DNA of 64,000 nucleotides from Lucifuga dentata (taxonomy: Eukaryota > Chordata > Actinopteri > Ophidiiformes > Bythitidae). The stretch spans positions 82,586 to 146,585 of the forward strand of contig VXCM01002784.1 in the NCBI GenBank assembly GCA_014773175.1. Reading direction: 5' to 3'. The position numbers were made by a program, and so were the translations under genes. How positions within the stretch are numbered: the stretch's first letter is position 1; each line of letters opens with the position of its first letter. Under the pieces are notes generated by a model that searched no databases, was not told the DNA's origin, and saw nothing but the letters and a program-made list of their open reading frames with translations. This document shows positions 59,629-64,000 of the stretch, piece by piece.

Positions 59629-59667
59629 AATCCATAGTATTTGATAGTGTCTCAAATACTATGGATT
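59629..59667. repeat. Perfect 16-bp inverted repeat hairpin
   Basis: AATCCATAGTATTTGA and its exact inverse around a 7-nt loop; partial pairing continues outward (AGAAG/CTTCT). Confidence 0.7.
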
Positions 59668-60065
59668 TACCTCTTCTCTTTGCAGCGTTACTCTCAAACA
59701 AGACATCATTCTCAGTGTTTTTCCATTTTAATTTTAAAACATCATTTAGGACGTCAGTCAAAAATCACGTAAGCCAATAATTACCATCAAGTTGCTCGGC
59801 TGTTCATCATTCTGCATGACCTGATTTGTTAGACATGAACTTCTCCATCTTTGGTGTAAAATAATGACATACTGTAGTCATCAGCTTCATCCAGTTTATT
59901 ACAATCCACTGAAATACAGTTTGGCTTTCCAAAAAAGTCAACAGTGAGCAAAATAACATCATGTACCGTGAGTAGAGAACAGAGCTGTGAAGAACGGGCT
60001 TCTGATGCCTTGTGTATCAGCGTTACATTTTGTGTCTTGAGACTAAAGAATATGGCAACTGTAGG

Positions 60066-60071
60066 TTTATT
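60066..60071 (-). terminator. ubiad1: Candidate ubiad1 polyadenylation signal AATAAA
   Basis: AATAAA on the minus strand about 270 nt after the ubiad1 stop; another lies at 59895-59900. Which is used cannot be told. Confidence 0.35.
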
Positions 60072-60340
60072 ATTGTCTATTAAAATGTTGCCTACCTTTA
60101 CAAAATGACACGAACGCTTCTTACTTGTACCAACAAACATTATTGCAGTTTTAATACTGAAAAAATACATCTCACTAAGTCTTCAGGGTCACAAAAGAGA
60201 AACTAAATTAATAATTTCTCTTCAACATGTAAATCAGACAATAAATTAAAGCCAGTGATAGATAACATGGTACAAAGATGTACATAAACTAGTCCGTATT
60301 AAAACATAACCCAAAAGTTTTAAATTTCAAAGCTAATGAA

Positions 60341-60828
60341 TCACAGTAATGGCAAGCTGCCCGGAGGAGCCAGAATGATCCCGAAGACGTAGAAAAGGCC
60401 CATGAGGAGGTTGAGCTTGGCTGTTTTCTGGGGGATCTTGGCGTAGCATCGGCTGCGGAACTGCTTCTCCAGGGGGAAGGCCATGGGCAGCGTGAGCAGA
60501 GGCAGGGCCATGCTGATGGTGTAGCGCGTGGCCAGGATGCAGAAGAGCACGTACGGGACGAAGAGCAGGAGGTTGTAGAGGACGTAGGAGAGCGTGGGCC
60601 CTACGAGGATGGCCAGGGTCACGATGCCCGCCTGCTTGTCAGAGTCCATGTCTCTGGTGTTGTTGCTGTGGAGGATGGCCTCCGTGTTGAGGGCCAGCGG
60701 CACGGCGTACATCAGCGGCAGCACCGACAGGTAGCCGACCTGCACCGCGTGGGCGAACACCACCGCCAGCGGGCCGAAGGTGATGAGGATTACCACGTCC
60801 CCCAACGCCACGTACTTCAGACCAATAC
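60341..60828 (-). CDS. ubiad1: ubiad1 coding exon 2
   Basis: Acceptor TTTTCTCAG; 488 nt ending at a stop (60341-60343). Encodes the second Asp-rich motif and the C-terminal membrane helices. Confidence 0.96.
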
Positions 60829-61929
60829 CTGAGAAAAGAGCAACACATTTCACCTTTACAGCAGCTCGCACTACTTCTCACCAAACAGCAAGCAACAAGT
60901 TTACTAATCAGTTTATCATTTTAATCATTCACTAAGTGAGATGTGGGGATTTGCTCCTTTTCTTTTTCATATATTTGAAATAAAATCCCTCTGAGTTGCT
61001 TTAGCTGTTGTTCAGACAAAACAATTTGAAGAAGTCACGGCCTCTGAGAACTTGTGATTGGCAACTGTCACTAATTTATGACATTTTATATTCTAAACAA
61101 TTCATTGAGAAAGTAATCAATGAAAAGAATCATTGATTACTGCCTCTGTTTGCTCATGATGTTTGTCCCTTTCTGTCCTTTAGTGATAAAGCAGCAGACA
61201 GGTGAGGCTGGTAAACCTGACGTCACCTTCAGACTTTTCGCCACTAACATGCGATGTTGACTAGTGCAGCATTAAAGTAAGACGTCTGCCTGCTTTTAGC
61301 TGTAGTCAGTATCATCACTGATAAAAACTGGGACAACAATCCAAAAACTTAATATTTTACTCACCTCCAGTATATAAGAAAGAGCTAGAGAGCCCTCCGA
61401 AGTAGATAAGGGCGAGGTGCTCCAGTCTAAGTGTCGACAGGAAGTAGAGCAGAGTGCCACACAAGCACCCCAAAGCATATAACAACGCTCCGAACATAAC
61501 CACGTCCTGCGGGGCCAGGATCTCATCCACAAGCGTCCTGTCATCGCTCTTCTTGTGGTCGATTCCTTTGGAAAAATCATAGTAGGTGTTGACGAGGTTG
61601 CCCGCCCCGTGCACCACGAGCACGGCCACCGCACACACCAACAGAACCAGCAAGTCCACAGAGCCCTCCAGTTTGTACGCCAAGGCGCTGCCGAGAGCCA
61701 CGGGCGTGAGCGAGGCGCTGAAGCTCCACGGTCTCAGTGCCAGCACATAGGCAGCACACTTCTGCCTCACATCCGAGGCAACGCGGGCCATCCTAGACAT
61801 GTGGTTACTGCCCGGAGGGTGATTTTGCACAAAGTTACTCAAACCAGTCTGCCATTCTTGACCACTGTGACCATTGGATCCTGCAAAAACATACGTTTCC
61901 ACCCTGCTTTGTTTCTGCTCCTTGGCCAT
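60341..61929 (-). CDS. ubiad1: ubiad1, UbiA prenyltransferase domain-containing protein 1
   Basis: UBIAD1 attaches a geranylgeranyl chain to menadione to make menaquinone-4 and is linked to CoQ10 synthesis and HMG-CoA reductase stability in ER/Golgi membranes (family knowledge). Two exons join in phase 1 (YTGG|IGLKYV) to 350 residues; human protein is 338. The start [10 protein letters not shown] has a good context (AGCAATGG). Visible landmarks are [11 protein letters not shown] (about 66-76), the first Asp-rich site [12 protein letters not shown] (111-122) and the second, [13 protein letters not shown] (244-256), plus several hydrophobic membrane segments. It ends [13 protein letters not shown]. 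Complete and apparently functional; same strand as mib2, about 3.3 kb upstream of its first exon. Confidence 0.97.
60829..61364 (-). other. ubiad1 intron between coding exons
   Basis: 536 bp of unique AT-rich sequence; a short inverted repeat ATCAATGA/TCATTGAT-like at about 61115-61140. Nothing else seen. Confidence 0.85.
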
Positions 61930-61953
61930 TGCTCTCCAAAGGGTCTGATGGTC
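61365..61953 (-). CDS. ubiad1: ubiad1 coding exon 1 (with 24 nt of 5' UTR)
   Basis: Acceptor ACTGCTACAG at 61954-61963 and donor GTGAGT at 61359-61364. The coding part is 61365-61929 (565 nt). The acceptor implies a further upstream non-coding exon. The 24 leading nucleotides are open in frame with the ATG. Confidence 0.94.
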
Positions 61954-62735
61954 CTGTAGCAGTAAAATATAAAAATAAAAAAAACAGCAAACCACAGTGT
62001 TAATATGCACCATTTCAATGAAAGTTCAGCTTTGACAAGTGTTTCAGTGGAGGACATTGATAATATGAAGCTAATTTAGCTCCTAAAACAAGGTGCCTGC
62101 AAGCTAACATTACTTAAAAAAAAAAAAAAAAANTTAAAAAAAAAAAAAAAAGAGAAAATGAAAACAATTCTTGACAAATCATGACTGCTTTAATTTTGCA
62201 CAAGTGGCAATGTATATCAGAATATTTTCAAGTTTTTAACTTTGAATTCAAGAATTAAGTATTTAATAAACATCACTACAATTAAATAGTTTGGTTCATC
62301 CTGGTGCGATTTAAATCAGAATCATTTTAGTCTAGTTAATGTATAAGAGCTGTGTTAGGAGGGGTTTCGCCTGTTGGTGAACAGAAATACTGGGATGTTT
62401 TAGCTAACAAGGGCAGGCTACTGCTTCATCGCAGCTAACATTAGCCTGTTCTGTAAGGAGCTACTTTCTATAAGGAGATTCAGTGTAAGGTGAGAAGGGC
62501 TGTGGCTAATTTTGAAGCTTTCCAAAACGTGGCTTTCGCGGACCACCAGTAACTCTCAGTTATGGTAAAAACTTATTTTAGGAGAAACTAATACAAGAAA
62601 GCACGACTAGCTGCCACCTGGACAGATAAGGGCACCGTCACAAGCTAACTGCTGAGATTATAGGATTAAAGCTAACTGGCTAGCTAGCGAGCAACGTTGA
62701 ATCTACAGGAGGAAATGTCTGACAGCGGATCATAC
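61954..62735 (-). other. ubiad1 first intron (inferred)
   Basis: About 0.8 kb, AT-rich, homopolymer gap at 62133; no coding sequence recognised. Confidence 0.55.
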
Positions 62736-62930
62736 CTGTTATATTTTTATCTGCAGACAAAAACTCTGCTTTCCGCCATTTACAAGTTTGTGACGGTGCT
62801 GAGGTTGGAGACAGTCAGCAGGATTTACGTGTCAGCTCACAGGGTACCTGACTGGTCGGCCACTATTAACCCTGCTGCATCTGACAGGCGCCATTTCCTC
62901 CGCCGCTAGTGCAACATGACGTAAGGTTTG
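62736..62930 (-). other. ubiad1: Probable ubiad1 non-coding first exon and promoter
   Basis: GC-rich relative to surroundings, with a donor-like AACAG|GTATGA at 62736, a YY1-like AAATGGCGGAAAG and GGAAATGGCGCC on the minus strand, and a CRE-like TGACGTAA at 62917-62924. A 20-codon upstream ORF (start MAPVRCSRV) lies in it. Boundaries are inferred. Confidence 0.5.
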
Positions 62931-63261
62931 TAGAAAACGAGTCCGTTACAAATGGTTCCGCCCTGTATTTTTTCCCCTCCTGTGGTTTAATGATATTCTC
63001 CTGCTGTTTAGCATAATTCAAAAATCTGTTTAATGCATTTACATAATGACATTAAATGCAAAAACTGAATCAATATAAAAATTTAAACACTCGAGTACAT
63101 GTAATTTATTTTTACAGCAATGCAAAGTTTGTCTAGTTATAATCGATAAGTTAAATGAAGCAATGGAAAAATAGGTCAATCAATTATGTGTATCTCCAGA
63201 AAACATGGCATGAATACAGTCTTACAAGAAAACTTGGTAATCTGCTTTATTCAACAGAACA

Positions 63262-63313
<52 letters not shown>

Positions 63314-63329
63314 NTTATTCAACAGAACA

Positions 63330-63387
<58 letters not shown>

Positions 63388-63843
63388 TTCCCAATCACAC
63401 CTAGAGGCATTACAACAAAATTAGATGAGTATACAGAGTTTCAGAAGTTGATTTTGAGGATTTATACCAAAACTAATATTTGAAACAAAATATTTTGTGT
63501 CAAAATCAGGCATTATTTAACAGTTTATTTGCAGCTAGTGCACACTGTAAGTGTGCTAATGACTCATATCATCCTTCCTTGCTAGACAGAAATGACAGCG
63601 ATCCAATTCAAAGAAGAACTGGGCCCATACATTCATCCTCCAGTAATAGAATGGTTTTATTTTGACATTTAGTCTGTGAGAATGTGCCAACATTAACTAT
63701 GCCAGTTTAACATGTTTCACAAGGCAAAATAGGCATCTGGCCACAACAAAGAGGGCCCCAAAAAGTTATACATTTCTATTTAGATATTATACATAAAAGT
63801 TTTTATTCTAACGTATGCCTTCCAATAATCATTCACAAAATAC
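62931..63843. other. Upstream stretch with an (ATT)n microsatellite
   Basis: Dominated by (ATT)n at about 63264-63387, split by the N at 63314 with the same lead-in (TTATTCAACAGAACACATTA) on both sides. Poly-Ile and poly-Leu/Tyr open frames here are artefacts. Confidence 0.85.
63264..63387. repeat. (ATT)n microsatellite with gap
   Basis: Pure ATT repeats on both sides of N 63314. Confidence 0.95.
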
Positions 63844-63980
63844 CTTGAAAGTGCTTCTTTTGTCACTGTCAACTTTCTGCCATGAAACTGAGATCTGAAC
63901 CCACGTGTTGTTTTTGAAAATGTAGGAGAATTTCAGAGGCACCTGCTTTTCCTCCATATTGCTCCGAGCAGAATATTTAG
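63844..63980 (-). CDS. Unidentified exon-like block at the right edge
   Basis: A poly-T tract and TAG acceptor precede 137 nt open in one frame: KYSARSNMEEKQVPLKFSYI, then FKNNTWVQISVSWQKVDSD and KRSTFK, followed by donor GTATTT at 63843. The mixed hydrophobic/charged pattern looks protein-coding, and acceptor, frame and donor agree. It would be an internal exon of a minus-strand gene entering from the right. No family was recognised and no following exon was convincing. Confidence 0.4.
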
Positions 63981-64000
63981 CTAAAAAAAAAAAAAAAATT

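Larger units (their letters stand above)
57250..60340. other. Intergenic stretch between mib2 and ubiad1
   Basis: About 3 kb. Contains TTAA-MITE copy 15 with its flank, two unremarkable 113-residue open frames (58540-58881 plus; 59829-60170 minus, within the probable ubiad1 3' UTR) and a hairpin at 59629-59667. No recognised gene. Confidence 0.75.

Noticed and set aside
61555..61959. Plus-strand 134-residue frame over ubiad1
   Set aside because: Shadow of the ubiad1 exon on the other strand; the minus-strand frame has clear UbiA motifs.
63155..63424. Poly-Ile, poly-Leu and poly-Tyr frames
   Set aside because: Translation of the (ATT)n microsatellite.

Overview
This window is vertebrate nuclear DNA, almost certainly from a ray-finned (teleost) fish. 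It holds intron-split genes with GT-AG splice sites, fish-type DNA-transposon and LINE debris, and many (GT)n, (CA)n and (ATT)n microsatellites. No rRNA, tRNA, CRISPR or prokaryote-type operon was seen. Two genes are recognised with high confidence, both on the minus strand.

mib2 (mind bomb 2, E3 ubiquitin ligase of Notch ligands) fills about positions 350-57090. It reads from a non-coding first exon at about 57090-57180 beside a perfect CRE (57240-57247), through a start codon at 41436, to a stop at 350-352. Eighteen coding exons give about 930 residues in the order MIB/HERC2, ZZ finger, MIB/HERC2, Mib repeats, about nine ankyrin repeats, RING1 and the first half of RING2. RING2 then breaks off: the frame stops shortly after its first CPIC pair, exactly where the sequence turns into a CpG-rich, promoter-like stretch (about 105-363). 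Misassembly, rearrangement or a real truncation could each explain this.

ubiad1 (UbiA prenyltransferase, menaquinone-4 synthesis) lies at 60341-61953 as two coding exons totalling 350 residues, with a likely non-coding first exon and promoter near 62736-62930 (YY1-like and CRE-like motifs). At the extreme right edge (63844-63980) is one unidentified exon-like block, also on the minus strand.

The rest is intron and intergenic DNA dominated by mobile elements. The most striking is one family of short non-autonomous DNA transposons (about 585 bp, TTAA targets, terminal inverted repeats of about 90 bp beginning TTAAAGGACC). It has 15 recognisable copies in 64 kb, in both orientations. Some copies are nested in other repeats, one is interrupted by another transposon, and two share the same extra flank. 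Other elements include TA-flanked Tc1/mariner-type MITEs (17435, 34184, 40714, 51888), a TTAACCCT-type piggyBac-like MITE, a LINE ORF2 C-terminal remnant (40120), a three-copy 400-bp repeat with an internal 21-bp minisatellite, and several strong hairpins.

The assembly carries about 25 gaps, mostly single N bases. Many non-homopolymer single-N gaps are flanked by the same 60-90 bases on both sides, and two cut through mib2 exons (8736 and 26686). Once the duplicated copy is discounted the mib2 frame is intact at both places, so they are assembly artefacts and not mutations. No convincing new molecular system was found; the best leads are the transposon family, the broken mib2 3' end, and a few unexplained coding-like or hairpin segments.
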